DNA of 64,000 nucleotides from CAXBES01 sp963974915 (GCA_963974915.1 CAXBES010000011.1:73939-137938), one strand, 5' to 3'; counted from the stretch's first letter, positions 35,201 to 43,103 are shown. Program-made: numbers and translations. The notes: generated by a model not told the origin, from the letters alone.

Positions 35201-36566
35201 CTCATTGACGGGTGGTGATAAAGCCATCAATACTTTAATTGGATTGGCAACTTCATTAAGAAAAATTCAGGTTAATTATCAAGAGAATAATGGAATTTAC
35301 TTACCCGGGTATACTCCATCAATAGGCTTTATAGGAACATTGAAGCCTACTACCGGATTTACCTTCGGAAGTCAGGCCGAAATACGGGAGTTAGCTGCAA
35401 GAAAAGGCTGGCTTACTCTTTACCCTGAGTTTAATGAGCAGTATACTGAAGTTGAAAGTAGACAACTGGATATTCTGGCGAATATTGAATTACTTCCGGA
35501 TCTAAAAATTGATATTAACGGAAGCAGAATATATTCTGAAAACTATGCCGAGAACTATATAGTTGAAGATGGCTTGTATAGGTCTTTGACACCTAATACC
35601 TTCGGAAACTTTAATATTTCCACAAACCTAATTAAAACGGCGTTTAGTAGTAGTTCAGATGAAACATCGGCTGCCTTTGAAGATTTCAGAAGTAACCGAT
35701 TGATAATTGCGAACAGATTGGCAACAGATTTTTACGGAAGCTCTAACTTCCCAACAGACGAAGATGGTTATCCGGTTGGTTTTGGTAAAACGAGTCAGGA
35801 TGTGTTGCTTCCATCATTTTTAGCGGCCTATAAAGGGAGTGACGCGTCTAAAGAAAAAACAGGAATATTTCGAGATGTACCATTACCAAACTGGGATATC
35901 AAGTATACCGGTTTAATGAGAATTAAGTGGTTTAAGAAAATGTTTAAGAGGTTTTCAATTCAACATGGATATCGTGCCGGATATACTGTAAATCAGTTTC
36001 AAAGTAACCTCGATTACAATCCATTGGCGCCGGAAGAAATCGATCAGTCAGGTAACTTTAAGAGCAGAACTCTTCTAACAAACGTTAACCTAACCGAGCA
36101 GTTTTCACCACTTGTCCGACTTGACTTTGAAATGAAAAATTCTATCAAGATTCTGGCAGAATACAGAAAGGACAGGGCATTATCTCTTAGTTTTGCAAAT
36201 AACCTACTTACAGAAATTAAAGGAAATGAGATCATTATTGGTTTAGGATACCGAGTGAAAGATCTACGAATAGGAACTAATTTTGGGGGTAAAAAGACTA
36301 TCCTTAAAAGTGATCTGAACTTCAAACTTGATCTTTCTCGAAGAGATAACAAGACTATAATTAGATATCTGGATATAAATAACAACCAGACTACTGCAGG
36401 ACAAACAATTTATGGTATTCAGTTTACTACAGATTATGCTTTAAGTAAAAATCTCACAGCTTTATTCTATTACGATCATACATTCTCAGAATACGCTATA
36501 TCAACGGCCTTTCCACAAACCACAATTAGAAGTGGGATAACACTGCGATATAATTTCGGAAATTAA
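29295..36566 (+). CDS. sprA: SprA (Sov) outer-membrane translocon of the type IX secretion system
   Basis: 2423 residues, the expected size of SprA. A signal peptide is seen at the N-terminus (FRFIFILSIVFGSLTSVQAQ). The protein is beta-rich throughout, with the YVDDFEGSQTELDIS region and many aromatic barrel strands, and ends with the barrel-type terminal strand TLRYNFGN. SprA forms the large 36-strand barrel through which type IX cargo leaves. No ATG precedes the signal peptide in this frame, and the previous in-frame stop is that of ruvA, so the start must be TTG at 29295 or another non-ATG codon. A low-complexity insert (about residues 1908-1974, with Gly/Glu and Ser/Ala runs) interrupts the C-terminal barrel. 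gcvH follows after 29 bp. Confidence 0.95.
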   Translation: MGAKNYVYNNSLFRFIFILSIVFGSLTSVQAQDSTATGSSMGRIDLPEPTSITDLYTYDPVTDRYIYTKALGNFNITYPVILTPEEYQNLILKEQMKEYFKDKIDAADGRKEGSEEKQKNLLPTFYVNSSFFETVFGGNTIEVIPQGSVEMDLGVLYTKQDNPSFSPRNRSNTSFDFDQRISLSLLGKVGERLQVTANYDTQSTFDFQNQIKLEYTPTEDDIIRKIEVGNVSMPLNSSLIQGAQSLFGVKTQLQFGKTTITGVFSEQKSETRTVVAEGGATVTDYELFALEYDDNRHFFLAHYFRDNYDRVIERYPFINSNVQVTRMEVWITNTSNRTDNVRNIVAIQDIGESDPTNIGLDFPPGGFINKPRSSFPDNSNNDFNPFGINGGEPSILNEAIRDVATVQAGFGGVQVNDGTDFVTLENARKLQPNEYQLNSQLGYISLNQRLSNDEVLGVAFQFTVNGQVYQVGEFSTDGVEASGGEIPNPDPNEPPQQGLAQNLVVKLLKSNITSVEEPVWDLMMKNIYPLGAFQLEQEDFRLNILYTDPSPLNYISPVEGQPFPDPDPSDPNDVDIADATLLRVFNLDRLNFNNDPQQGGDGFFDFLPGVTVDTQNGRIIFTSVEPFGEYLFKELDNTPNSGPEMYSNRDTYNENQKRYVFDKLYSSTKTQAEQLQSDKNKFQLKGTYKSTGADGIPIGAFNIPQGSVTVTAGGRVLAEGVDYTVNYQLGRVQILDPALLNSNTPIEITTENNTLFGQQTKRFTGLNVEHQFSEKFLIGATYLNLNERPLTQKSTYNVEPINNTIFGINANYSTEVPFLTRLVNKLPNIDTDVESNLSVRGEFAYLMPGAPKVSDFNGKTTVYVDDFEGSQTELDISAPTTWFLGSTPRGFGGELGNSMLEYNYRRGKLNWYTIDPIFFSSQRPDGITDADLSSPFTRRVFRDEIFPNQDIIQGQTQALFTLDLSFYPSERGEYNYNPAAAGGNTIPNPENNFGSISRQLSTTDFERSNVETIQFWLMDPFIYDENATNNGGTISFNLGNISEDVLKDGRKQYENGLPEDGLGDNTTPTVWGKVPTNQSLIYTFDTEGQERTNQDIGYDGLDDANEASMFPDFSALPDPAGDNYQYFLQAEGDIITRYKQYNGTQGNSPVEVTNTNRGSTTLPDVEDINRDNSMNTVDSYFEYDVPIFPGMDAENSDFITDVIEQDVTLQNNEVIPVRWVQFKIPVSEYDEAIGGISDFRSIRFMRMYLSDFAQQTTLRFGTLELVRGDYRRFLQSLDLANPGQDPSLDDTVFEAQAVSIEQNSGIYVLPPGVEREELNNNNNIIRQNEQSLALRVCGLDSQDGRSVYKNYNIDMRQYENLEMFIHAQSTEGETALSDGEMVAFMRIGNDLDENYYEVQIPLNVSPPGVLTPEDVWPIENRLNLPLRLLQEVKTRVLGDPNINTSEVTFFDQADLDESTTGGGENDLRIGIKGNPSFGNVRVIMLGMRNVSSNDICGEVWFNELRLSELKNEGGWAAVANMDVNLADFATVSATGRRSTVGFGSIEQGPNQRSREDVQQYDVVTNINLGQLLPNKWGIKLPFNYGRSEELITPQYDPEFQDIELDSRLDNTDDAAERDRIKEQSVDYTKRQSINFIGVRKERTGESKPQIYDVENFTFSYSYNQVDHHDFEIEEALEQSVRVGGTYNYNFTPKSVEPFKKNDSLFTGKYWQFLKDLNFNYLPTNVSVSSNIIRQYNEQKFRELNLLPGNIGIPTLYQRNYLFDWQYTINYNLTKSLRFNFTSSNNRVVSNYIDDVGFVDNSVGVWDGFFELGDPNQHFQSLQLNYDLPFSKFPFLKWIRATYSYTGDYQWQAGSDLFANLPITLRDGTTQTYNLGNSIQNASTHRINSNFDMNNFYRYIGLTKIKPSDRARRNRGEGNEGGSEGEGLKGSRESELNNSGEEKTPSLTNNRSRSGARNEGAAASAAAASSSLTGGDKAINTLIGLATSLRKIQVNYQENNGIYLPGYTPSIGFIGTLKPTTGFTFGSQAEIRELAARKGWLTLYPEFNEQYTEVESRQLDILANIELLPDLKIDINGSRIYSENYAENYIVEDGLYRSLTPNTFGNFNISTNLIKTAFSSSSDETSAAFEDFRSNRLIIANRLATDFYGSSNFPTDEDGYPVGFGKTSQDVLLPSFLAAYKGSDASKEKTGIFRDVPLPNWDIKYTGLMRIKWFKKMFKRFSIQHGYRAGYTVNQFQSNLDYNPLAPEEIDQSGNFKSRTLLTNVNLTEQFSPLVRLDFEMKNSIKILAEYRKDRALSLSFANNLLTEIKGNEIIIGLGYRVKDLRIGTNFGGKKTILKSDLNFKLDLSRRDNKTIIRYLDINNNQTTAGQTIYGIQFTTDYALSKNLTALFYYDHTFSEYAISTAFPQTTIRSGITLRYNFGN

Positions 36567-36595
36567 AAAAACAACCTTATATAATTACTATTACT

Positions 36596-36976
36596 ATGAA
36601 TATTCCTTCTAACTTAAAATACACTAAAGACCACGAATGGGTTAAAATTGATGGCGATATTGCAACTGTTGGTATCACAGATTTTGCTCAGGGAGAATTA
36701 GGTGACATCGTTTACGTTGAAGTAGAAACAGTAGACGAAACGATGGATATTGAAGAGGTTTTTGGTACAGTAGAAGCGGTTAAAACTGTTTCAGACCTGT
36801 TTCTACCACTTTCGGGGGAGATCATCGAATTCAACGACAGCCTGGAATCTGAGCCGGAAAAAGTTAATTCTGATCCCTACGGAGAAGGTTGGATGATAAA
36901 GATTAAGATGTCTAAACCTGAAGAAGCAGATAATTTATTAGATGACGCAGCTTATAAAGAAGTTATCGGAGGCTAG
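36596..36976 (+). CDS. gcvH: Glycine cleavage system H protein
   Basis: 126 residues, the usual GcvH length. It begins with LKYTKDHEWVKIDGDIATVGIT. The lipoyl-lysine is in GTVEAVKTVSD, followed by the conserved segment P(L/F)SGEI and the C-terminal PYGEGWMIKIK. The lipoyl arm shuttles the aminomethyl group between the P, T and L proteins. The other gcv genes are not in the window. The last 35 bp overlap the start of the vanZ-like gene in another frame. Confidence 0.96.
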   Translation: MNIPSNLKYTKDHEWVKIDGDIATVGITDFAQGELGDIVYVEVETVDETMDIEEVFGTVEAVKTVSDLFLPLSGEIIEFNDSLESEPEKVNSDPYGEGWMIKIKMSKPEEADNLLDDAAYKEVIGG

Positions 36977-37340
36977 ATATCTTCTCCTTATAGGGATTAT
37001 ATATACATCATTAATTACCATTGCATTTCTTTATCCTACTGAAGGATTGCCAAAAGTAACAATTCCCGCTTCAGATAAAATAGTTCATATTCTTATCCAC
37101 GGATTGCTTGCATTTATTTGGTTAACATATTCATATTCAGCTGACAAATATCATATTTCAAATAAGATTGTTGTCGTAGTTTTGATAGTGTGCTTTCTTT
37201 ATGGCCTTGTCATAGAAGTATCGCAACATTGGTTTACCCTATCAAGACAGTTTGATTTGCTGGATATTTTAGCAAACACTGTAGGTAGTTTAATTGGCCT
37301 ACTATTTTTTTGGATCTTCAGAAGATTGAATATTCTTTAA
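36942..37340 (+). CDS. VanZ-like membrane protein
   Basis: 132 residues with four membrane helices. VanZ-family features are DKIVHILIHGLLAFIWL and a C-terminal FDLLDILANTVGSLIGLLFFW, with the conserved Asp-Asn pair. The start ATG at 36942 lies 35 bp inside gcvH. The reading of the N-terminus (MTQLIKKLSEARYLLLIG) puts a basic segment before helix 1, which supports this start. The function of VanZ-like proteins is not clear; the archetype contributes to low-level teicoplanin resistance. The gcvH-vanZ-tonB order recurs in relatives, from memory. Confidence 0.88.
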   Translation: MTQLIKKLSEARYLLLIGIIYTSLITIAFLYPTEGLPKVTIPASDKIVHILIHGLLAFIWLTYSYSADKYHISNKIVVVVLIVCFLYGLVIEVSQHWFTLSRQFDLLDILANTVGSLIGLLFFWIFRRLNIL

Positions 37341-37366
37341 AGGTGTAGAGCCATAAACTCTGCATC

Positions 37367-38098
37367 ATGGAAATTAAAAAGAACCCAAAATTTGACTTAG
37401 GTAGAAATAGTGTTATTTTTTTCCAGATTGGGATGATTTTTATGCTGTTTATCACTTGGAGAGCCCTGGAATGGAAGACAACTGAAAGCATTTACAACAA
37501 TAGCAGTCAGTTAGAAATTAGTAAGGAACTCGAAGAAATTATCCCTATCACAGAACAACTATTCACCCCACCGCCACCACCGCCTCCTCCAGCAGTAACA
37601 CCTACCGTAATTATTGAGGTAGAAAATGAGGCCGAAGTAGAAGAAACTATTATTCAATCAACCGAAACTGATCAAAATCAAGAGATCTTAGAAGTAGAAG
37701 AGATTATTGAGGTAGAAGCCGAAGAAGAAATTATTGCCGATGTTCCTTTCGCAGTGATTGAAAATGTTCCTATTTATCCCGGTTGTGAAGATCTTGCAGG
37801 GAACGACGCCAAGAAAAAGTGTTTATCAGATAAAGTAGAAAAATATGTGATTAGCACTTTTAACACTAATCTAGCCGGAGAACTAGGACTGGAAGGCAGG
37901 CAACGAATTTATGTGAAATTTAGAATAAACAAGAATGGTGATGTGGTCGATGTACAAGCGAGGGCACCACATCCTAAATTAGAAGAAGAAGCAATTATGG
38001 TGGTTAGAGGTCTTCCTAAAATGACTCCGGGTAAACAACGGGGAGTGCCTGTTGGTGTAGCATACTCGCTTCCAATTATTTTTCAGGTAGAGATATAA
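37367..38098 (+). CDS. TonB-family energy transducer (array copy 1)
   Basis: 243 residues with one N-terminal membrane helix (about 16-36), a Pro run (PPPPPPPP, near 65-75), a Glu/Val/Ile-rich acidic spacer, and a TonB C-terminal domain (about 130-243). The C-terminal domain starts with ENVPIYPGCE, then KKKCLSDKVEKYV, and ends with PIIFQVE. It couples the proton motive force, with ExbBD, to TonB-dependent receptors. Two Cys 13 residues apart (GCE and KKC) are probably disulfide-bonded. It is followed by two paralogues and by RemB, whose N-terminus is similar. Confidence 0.92.
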   Translation: MEIKKNPKFDLGRNSVIFFQIGMIFMLFITWRALEWKTTESIYNNSSQLEISKELEEIIPITEQLFTPPPPPPPPAVTPTVIIEVENEAEVEETIIQSTETDQNQEILEVEEIIEVEAEEEIIADVPFAVIENVPIYPGCEDLAGNDAKKKCLSDKVEKYVISTFNTNLAGELGLEGRQRIYVKFRINKNGDVVDVQARAPHPKLEEEAIMVVRGLPKMTPGKQRGVPVGVAYSLPIIFQVEI

Positions 38099-38304
38099 TT
38101 ACAAAATTATAAACTGCTCTAGCGTATTTTTTTCCATGGCATAGTAATTGATGCGTGTTTAGGGAATTGTATTGTCAATAATTTAATTTTTTCGAAGGTG
38201 ATCTTACCATAATCATTACATTAATTTTGGAAAACTTAAAATTGTATTTAGTTTTATTTTACAATTCTTTTTCTATATTTTAGCAACTCATTAAATTATC
38301 AATT

Positions 38305-39024
38305 ATGGAACCTAAGAAAAATCCTAAGGCTGATTTAAATAAAAGAAGCATGTTATTCTTCCAATTAGGAATGATATTAATGCTTTTTGTAGCTTGGCAA
38401 GCCATTGAATGGAAAACATATGATAGATCCTTAGCTAGGGATATCTTAGATGTTGGAGACGATTTGGAAGAAGAAATTCCAATCACACAAACCATTACTC
38501 CTCCACCTCCACCTCCACCACCGCCACCGGCACCGGAAGTGATAGAAGTTGTTGAAGATGATGAAGAAGTAGAGGAAACAATTATTGAATCTACTGAAAC
38601 AAATCAGGAGGAAGAGATTGTTGAAATTGAAGAAATTGAGGAGGCCGTAGAAGAAGAAATCGCAGATGTACCTTTTGCAGTTATTGAAAATGTTCCAATC
38701 TATCCGGGTTGTGAAAGTGCAGGAAATAATGATGCGAAAAAGAAATGTATGTCTGAGAAAATTCAGAAATTCGTTCAGAAAAAATTTGATACAGATTTAG
38801 CGAACGATCTTGGGTTAGAAGGAAGACAACGTATTTCAGTTCAATTTAAAATTGATAAGAACGGAAACGTAGTTGATGTGCGAGCTAGAGCACCACACCC
38901 GAAATTAGAACAAGAAGCAAAAGATGTAGTGAGTTCACTGCCTAAGATGACTCCCGGAAAACAACGAGGAAAATCTGTAGGAGTTTTATATGCACTACCA
39001 ATTCTATTCCAGGTAGAGAATTAG
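38305..39024 (+). CDS. TonB-family energy transducer (array copy 2)
   Basis: 239 residues and the closest relative of copy 1. It has the same helix (SMLFFQLGMILMLFVAWQAIEWKT in one block), a longer Pro run (ten residues near 67-77), a Glu/Val spacer, and a nearly identical C-terminal domain with YPGCES, KKKCMSEKIQKFV and PKMTPGKQRG. The gap before it (206 bp) holds a TATATTTT close to 38273-38281 that may be a weak -7 element. A terminator follows at 39045-39079. Confidence 0.92.
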   Translation: MEPKKNPKADLNKRSMLFFQLGMILMLFVAWQAIEWKTYDRSLARDILDVGDDLEEEIPITQTITPPPPPPPPPPAPEVIEVVEDDEEVEETIIESTETNQEEEIVEIEEIEEAVEEEIADVPFAVIENVPIYPGCESAGNNDAKKKCMSEKIQKFVQKKFDTDLANDLGLEGRQRISVQFKIDKNGNVVDVRARAPHPKLEQEAKDVVSSLPKMTPGKQRGKSVGVLYALPILFQVEN

Positions 39025-39044
39025 AATATTATAATTTTTATTTG

Positions 39045-39079
39045 AAATCCCATCGATGATAATTCGATGGGATTTTTTT
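39045..39079 (+). terminator. Terminator after TonB copy 2
   Basis: AAATCCCATCGA (39045-39056) and TCGATGGGATTT (39064-39075) form a perfect 12-bp stem around a 7-nt loop, followed by more T. Confidence 0.88.
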
Positions 39080-39132
39080 ATGGCACAACACTTGTATTCA
39101 TAAGGTATTATTAATCCTTAAATACAAATGTT

Positions 39133-39918
39133 ATGGAACCATCTGTAAACAACTTGAATAGCAACCAACCAAAAACGCTTTCAAAAAGAGAGGATAAAAA
39201 GAATGTCAATATTCAATGGAATCACCAACTTTATTTCCAACTCGGTCTTGTGGTAAGTCTCCTTACCGTATTCTTTGTTATGGAAATGAATATTGAATAT
39301 AAAACAGCCAAGGCGGATACACAGGATGATTTTTTTCTCGTAGAACCCGCGATGACCGTTTATACGCTATATACTGAGCCGACTCCCGAAGTTCCGAAGC
39401 CAAAAAAACAAACAGTTGCTAAGAAAACGATTGCAGATGTTGTGAACGAGGTACCAGATAACACCGTAATTACTGAAACGAAAACAGCTAGTACAGATGT
39501 ACCTGATATTGTTCCTCAAATTGTGGATGAACCTGTGAAGCAACCTGTTATCCACGAAACTCCTAAAAATATGACTACTGTAGAATTTGTACCTGTCTTT
39601 CCGGGATGTGAGTCTTTAACCAGCAATGAGGAGAGAAAGGCATGTATGTCTGATAAAATTAGTGGTTTTGTGCAAAAGAAATTTAGGACCGATAAATTCG
39701 AGGATCTGGTAGATGCAGGAAAACAGAAGATCTATGTTCAATTTAAGATTGATGCGAACGGAAGTATCGTTGATGTGATCGCGAGAGGTCCTCATGTTGA
39801 ATTAGAGAATGAGGCAACACGAGTAATTAGTGATTTGCCTCAAATGCAACCCGGTAAACAAGGGTCTACTAATGTTGCAGTTTTGTATAGTTTACCTATA
39901 GTATTTCAGGTGAATTAA
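39133..39918 (+). CDS. TonB-family energy transducer (array copy 3)
   Basis: 261 residues. There is one helix (QLGLVVSLLTVFFVMEM, about 32-52), but the spacer has no Pro run; it is Lys/Thr/Val/Pro-rich instead (EVPKPKKQTVAKKT). The C-terminal domain keeps FVPVFPGCES and RKACMSDKISGFVQKKF and ends PIVFQVN. It is thus the most diverged of the three array members but has the same core and Cys pair. It is between two terminators, so it is probably transcribed alone. Confidence 0.9.
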   Translation: MEPSVNNLNSNQPKTLSKREDKKNVNIQWNHQLYFQLGLVVSLLTVFFVMEMNIEYKTAKADTQDDFFLVEPAMTVYTLYTEPTPEVPKPKKQTVAKKTIADVVNEVPDNTVITETKTASTDVPDIVPQIVDEPVKQPVIHETPKNMTTVEFVPVFPGCESLTSNEERKACMSDKISGFVQKKFRTDKFEDLVDAGKQKIYVQFKIDANGSIVDVIARGPHVELENEATRVISDLPQMQPGKQGSTNVAVLYSLPIVFQVN

Positions 39919-39938
39919 TATCAATATTTAAAATGTTT

Positions 39939-39973
39939 ATCCCGCAGCCATCTATTTTGCCTGCGGGATTTTT
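39939..39973 (+). terminator. Terminator after TonB copy 3
   Basis: ATCCCGCAG (39939-39947) pairs with CTGCGGGAT (39961-39969) around a 13-nt loop, followed by four T residues. Confidence 0.82.
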
Positions 39974-40031
39974 ATGTTTGGCATTATAAAAAAGCTGTAT
40001 CTTTCGGTTTTAAAACCAAAGCCACAGTTCG

Positions 40032-42140
40032 ATGAAGAAGTATGCCTCTTTTCTACTCCTGTCACTTTCCTTTTCAGTTTTTAGTCAGATAACCTCCAAT
40101 AGTTTTGAGAAGTACCCGGTATTTCCTGAATGTTCAGAAAGCAGTATTGGTAGCTTAGAAAATTGTTTTAATCGCACACTTCAGGAGTTTGTTCATTCAA
40201 ATTTTCAGGTTCCCGAAATTGTTTTTTCTGAAAATTATAAGGGAAATATTCAGATCTTTTTTGAAGTAGATAAAGAAGGGAATTTTAAAGTGCTGTATGT
40301 AGATGCTGTTTATAACGAATTAAAGGATGAAGCAAAGCGAGTATTTGGAGAGCTTCCGCAGATAATGCCGGCTACTTATAATGGCAATCCGGCATATGTG
40401 CAATTTACAATGCCTATTTCAATTCCTTTAACTCCCGTTGCCGAGTCAAATACTTCAAATGAAACAAACAATATACCTGCTAACATTTCCGAAGAAAAGA
40501 AAATAGAAACATTAAAGAACGAATATGACGCCATTGAAAAGTTTCCTTATGCGAACGAAGAATATGTAAGCGGAATAAATATCCCATTATCACATCACAA
40601 TTATAGCAAATTTGATCCCGCATTAAACAGGGTGGGACAGAATAATCATACTTCGCAAAAACCGTATATCTATAGCGAAGTCAATAAATATTACGATTTT
40701 GAGGCCGAAAATCAGAAATTGCTTAAGAATAAAACATCATGGTTTGGCAGAAAATGGTGGAACGAACATTTCATTACTTTAAAAGGGAAAGATTATTGGC
40801 TCACATTAGATCCCGGGGTCGATCTGCAGGTAGGAAAGGATTTTGATGCCGATATTGATACTTATAATAATACGCGTCTTGTCTATACACAAGGTGGGAT
40901 TGGAAAAGACATAAGTTTTTTTGCTGTAATTTATGAGAGTCAAGGGCGATTTGCAGATTATTTTAATCGATTTGCTGAAGCCCGTCGACCCGATGGGGGG
41001 AATCCTGCGATTATTCCAGGAAGAGGTATTGCAAAAGAGTTTAAAACCGATTCTTACGATTATCCTGTGGCAACGGGACATGTTTCTTATAGTCCATCTA
41101 AATGGTTTAATGTGCAATTAGGTCATGGAAAGAATTTTATAGGTGATGGTTACAGGTCGTTGCTTTTAAGCGATAATGCCAGTCCCTATCCGTTTTTTAA
41201 GATCAATACTACTTTTTGGAAACTGAAATATACCAATACTTGGATGTCGTTAAGGGATGTGCGCAGTGAAGTGACCGAAGATGGATCATTTAGAACTAAA
41301 TATATGGCTAACCATTATTTAAGCTATAACATTACAAAACGTCTGAATATTGGGCTGTTCGAATCTGTGATATGGCAAAATGATAATGACCGTGGGTTCG
41401 ATTTTAATTATATAAATCCGGTTATTTTTTATCGTGCAATCGAATTTTCAACCGGTTCAAGAGGTGGGAACGCATTAATTGGGTTGAGCGCGAAATATAA
41501 ATTTACTGATCGGTTAAATGCGTACGGACAGTTAATTCTGGATGAATTTTCGACCAGTGATATTTCGGGTGGCAACGGTAGTTATAAGAATAAAACAGGC
41601 TACCAATTAGGTTTGAAGTATTACAATGCCTTCGGAATAGATAATTTAACCCTACAAGGAGAATATAATCGTGTTCGTCCATACACCTACTCACACAATA
41701 CTGTGGTTTTAAACTACGGACACAACAATCAATCGATGGCACATACCTTAGGGGCAAATTTTTCTGAATTTATTGCCATTGGCCGTTACGACAGAGGAAG
41801 GATTTTTACAGATGCGAAATTTATTATTGCAAAACGGGGCTTTGAGTTTAACACCGAGGAAGATAATTTTTTCTACGGAAGTAGTATTTACGGGACCGAA
41901 GATAATAGGGTGTCAGATAATGGCAACGATCTAGCTCAAGGAAATACTACCAACTTTTTTCATATGGAGCTGCAAGGAGGATATTTAATTAATCCCGCTA
42001 CCAATTTAAAGATTTATGCAAGTTTGATCTACAGAGACTTTAATCCAATGGAGAATACAGAAACAACTTTTGACAACCAGACGACCTGGTTAAATTTTGG
42101 AGTTAGAACAGATCTGTTTAATTGGTACAATGATTTCTAA
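40032..42140 (+). CDS. remB: RemB-like outer-membrane protein with N-terminal TonB-C-like domain
   Basis: 702 residues. A signal peptide (MKKYASFLLLSLSFSVFSQ) is followed by a domain at about 25-135 that matches the C-terminal domain of the preceding TonB proteins: EKYPVFPECSES, then ENCFNRTLQEFV, then a GELPQIMPA segment and a terminal PISIPL. The rest (about 180-702) is a beta-barrel-like region with many Tyr/Asn/Phe strands and a final TWLNFGVRTDLF strand. Its barrel resembles RemB, needed for gliding motility in Flavobacterium johnsoniae, and capsule-type Wzi barrels. The 3' end overlaps the convergent hydrolase gene by 4 bp. Confidence 0.82.
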   Translation: MKKYASFLLLSLSFSVFSQITSNSFEKYPVFPECSESSIGSLENCFNRTLQEFVHSNFQVPEIVFSENYKGNIQIFFEVDKEGNFKVLYVDAVYNELKDEAKRVFGELPQIMPATYNGNPAYVQFTMPISIPLTPVAESNTSNETNNIPANISEEKKIETLKNEYDAIEKFPYANEEYVSGINIPLSHHNYSKFDPALNRVGQNNHTSQKPYIYSEVNKYYDFEAENQKLLKNKTSWFGRKWWNEHFITLKGKDYWLTLDPGVDLQVGKDFDADIDTYNNTRLVYTQGGIGKDISFFAVIYESQGRFADYFNRFAEARRPDGGNPAIIPGRGIAKEFKTDSYDYPVATGHVSYSPSKWFNVQLGHGKNFIGDGYRSLLLSDNASPYPFFKINTTFWKLKYTNTWMSLRDVRSEVTEDGSFRTKYMANHYLSYNITKRLNIGLFESVIWQNDNDRGFDFNYINPVIFYRAIEFSTGSRGGNALIGLSAKYKFTDRLNAYGQLILDEFSTSDISGGNGSYKNKTGYQLGLKYYNAFGIDNLTLQGEYNRVRPYTYSHNTVVLNYGHNNQSMAHTLGANFSEFIAIGRYDRGRIFTDAKFIIAKRGFEFNTEEDNFFYGSSIYGTEDNRVSDNGNDLAQGNTTNFFHMELQGGYLINPATNLKIYASLIYRDFNPMENTETTFDNQTTWLNFGVRTDLFNWYNDF

Positions 42141-43030
42141 AACTTTTGTTTGTTATGTTTTTTTTCTGCCTCAGCGTATAGCATCCTAATAAATTTCTCT
42201 CTTGTGATATAGCCATTGCCGTAACCCAAATCGTCGAATTGTGAAGTAATATCTGTCATTGATAGAACTTCTTCGATAGTTTTTTTGTCTAAATAATGAT
42301 AATTAATTCTACCCTCAATAAAACTAAGCATTTCTGCAGCAAGGTCCACATCTTTTTTTGAACCTACCGGTCCGTGTCCGGGAATAATCTTAGTATCTTC
42401 ATTTATAACTTCCTCAAGTACTCTTTTAAGAGCATTCAACGTTCCGTCAACGGTGCCGCCATTTTCAATATCAATGTAGGGATACTTGCCATTAAAAAAG
42501 ATGTCTCCCGTATGAAGTACGTTGCTTTTCGGGAAATACACCATGGCATCCCCGTCTGTATGGGCATTATGCATGTGAAAAACACGAATTTTTTCGCCGT
42601 TGTAATGAAAGTTCATTTCAGAAGAAAAAGTGATAATTGGTAATGTTTTAGCATCGAAGCCTTCCTCATTTTTCATCGATTCTAACCTACTTCTAACATT
42701 GTCGTGTGAAAAAATTAAGGTGCCGTTACTGTTCATATTAGCATTTCCGCCTGTATGGTCACCATGGTGATGGGTGTTTACCAAGAACTCTATAGGTTTT
42801 GTGCTTACTTTTTTAACTTCTGATAAAAGTTGTTCTGTTTCGGTCGCAAACTGATCATCTATCATAAAAATACCATCAGTTCCAATATTAAGACCAATGT
42901 TTCCACCCTTGCCTTGATATATATAGACGTTTCCTTGCACCTTAGTTAAATTGGAGTCGCTAATTGTTTGAGCTTGAATAGAAAAAGTGAAAAGAAAAAT
43001 ACAATTAAGGGTAATAAGTAAACGATACAT
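42137..43030 (-). CDS. Secreted metallo-beta-lactamase-fold hydrolase
   Basis: 297 residues with a Sec signal (ending near IQAQ21). Zinc motifs: THHHGDHTGGN (His87, His89, Asp91, His92), a His in MHNAHTDGDAMV, and GHGPVGSKKD near the third zinc site. It resembles the MBL-fold proteins near subclass B1-type enzymes, but such folds cover many hydrolases and nothing in the sequence shows that it acts on beta-lactams. The gene stands alone, divergent from ctaB and convergent with remB, with a 4-bp tail overlap. Confidence 0.87.
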   Translation of the reverse strand: MYRLLITLNCIFLFTFSIQAQTISDSNLTKVQGNVYIYQGKGGNIGLNIGTDGIFMIDDQFATETEQLLSEVKKVSTKPIEFLVNTHHHGDHTGGNANMNSNGTLIFSHDNVRSRLESMKNEEGFDAKTLPIITFSSEMNFHYNGEKIRVFHMHNAHTDGDAMVYFPKSNVLHTGDIFFNGKYPYIDIENGGTVDGTLNALKRVLEEVINEDTKIIPGHGPVGSKKDVDLAAEMLSFIEGRINYHYLDKKTIEEVLSMTDITSQFDDLGYGNGYITREKFIRMLYAEAEKKHNKQKF

Positions 43031-43103
43031 ACAGTAAGAATTAATTTTGGGGATGAAAATACTAAAAAACTAACATAATAGCGGTAAGAATGTTCGATAT
43101 ATA

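Noticed and set aside
10924..38180. Shared 10-mer TATTGACAAT (or its complement) at 3945-3954, 10924-10933 and 38171-38180 as a possible regulator site
   Set aside because: Three hits of a 10-mer in AT-rich sequence may be chance. The sites differ in position relative to genes, and one lies just after the end of a minus-strand gene.
42137..43030. Beta-lactamase resistance gene
   Set aside because: The zinc motif is shared by many MBL-fold hydrolases and no subclass-specific residues could be confirmed, so only the general hydrolase call is made.
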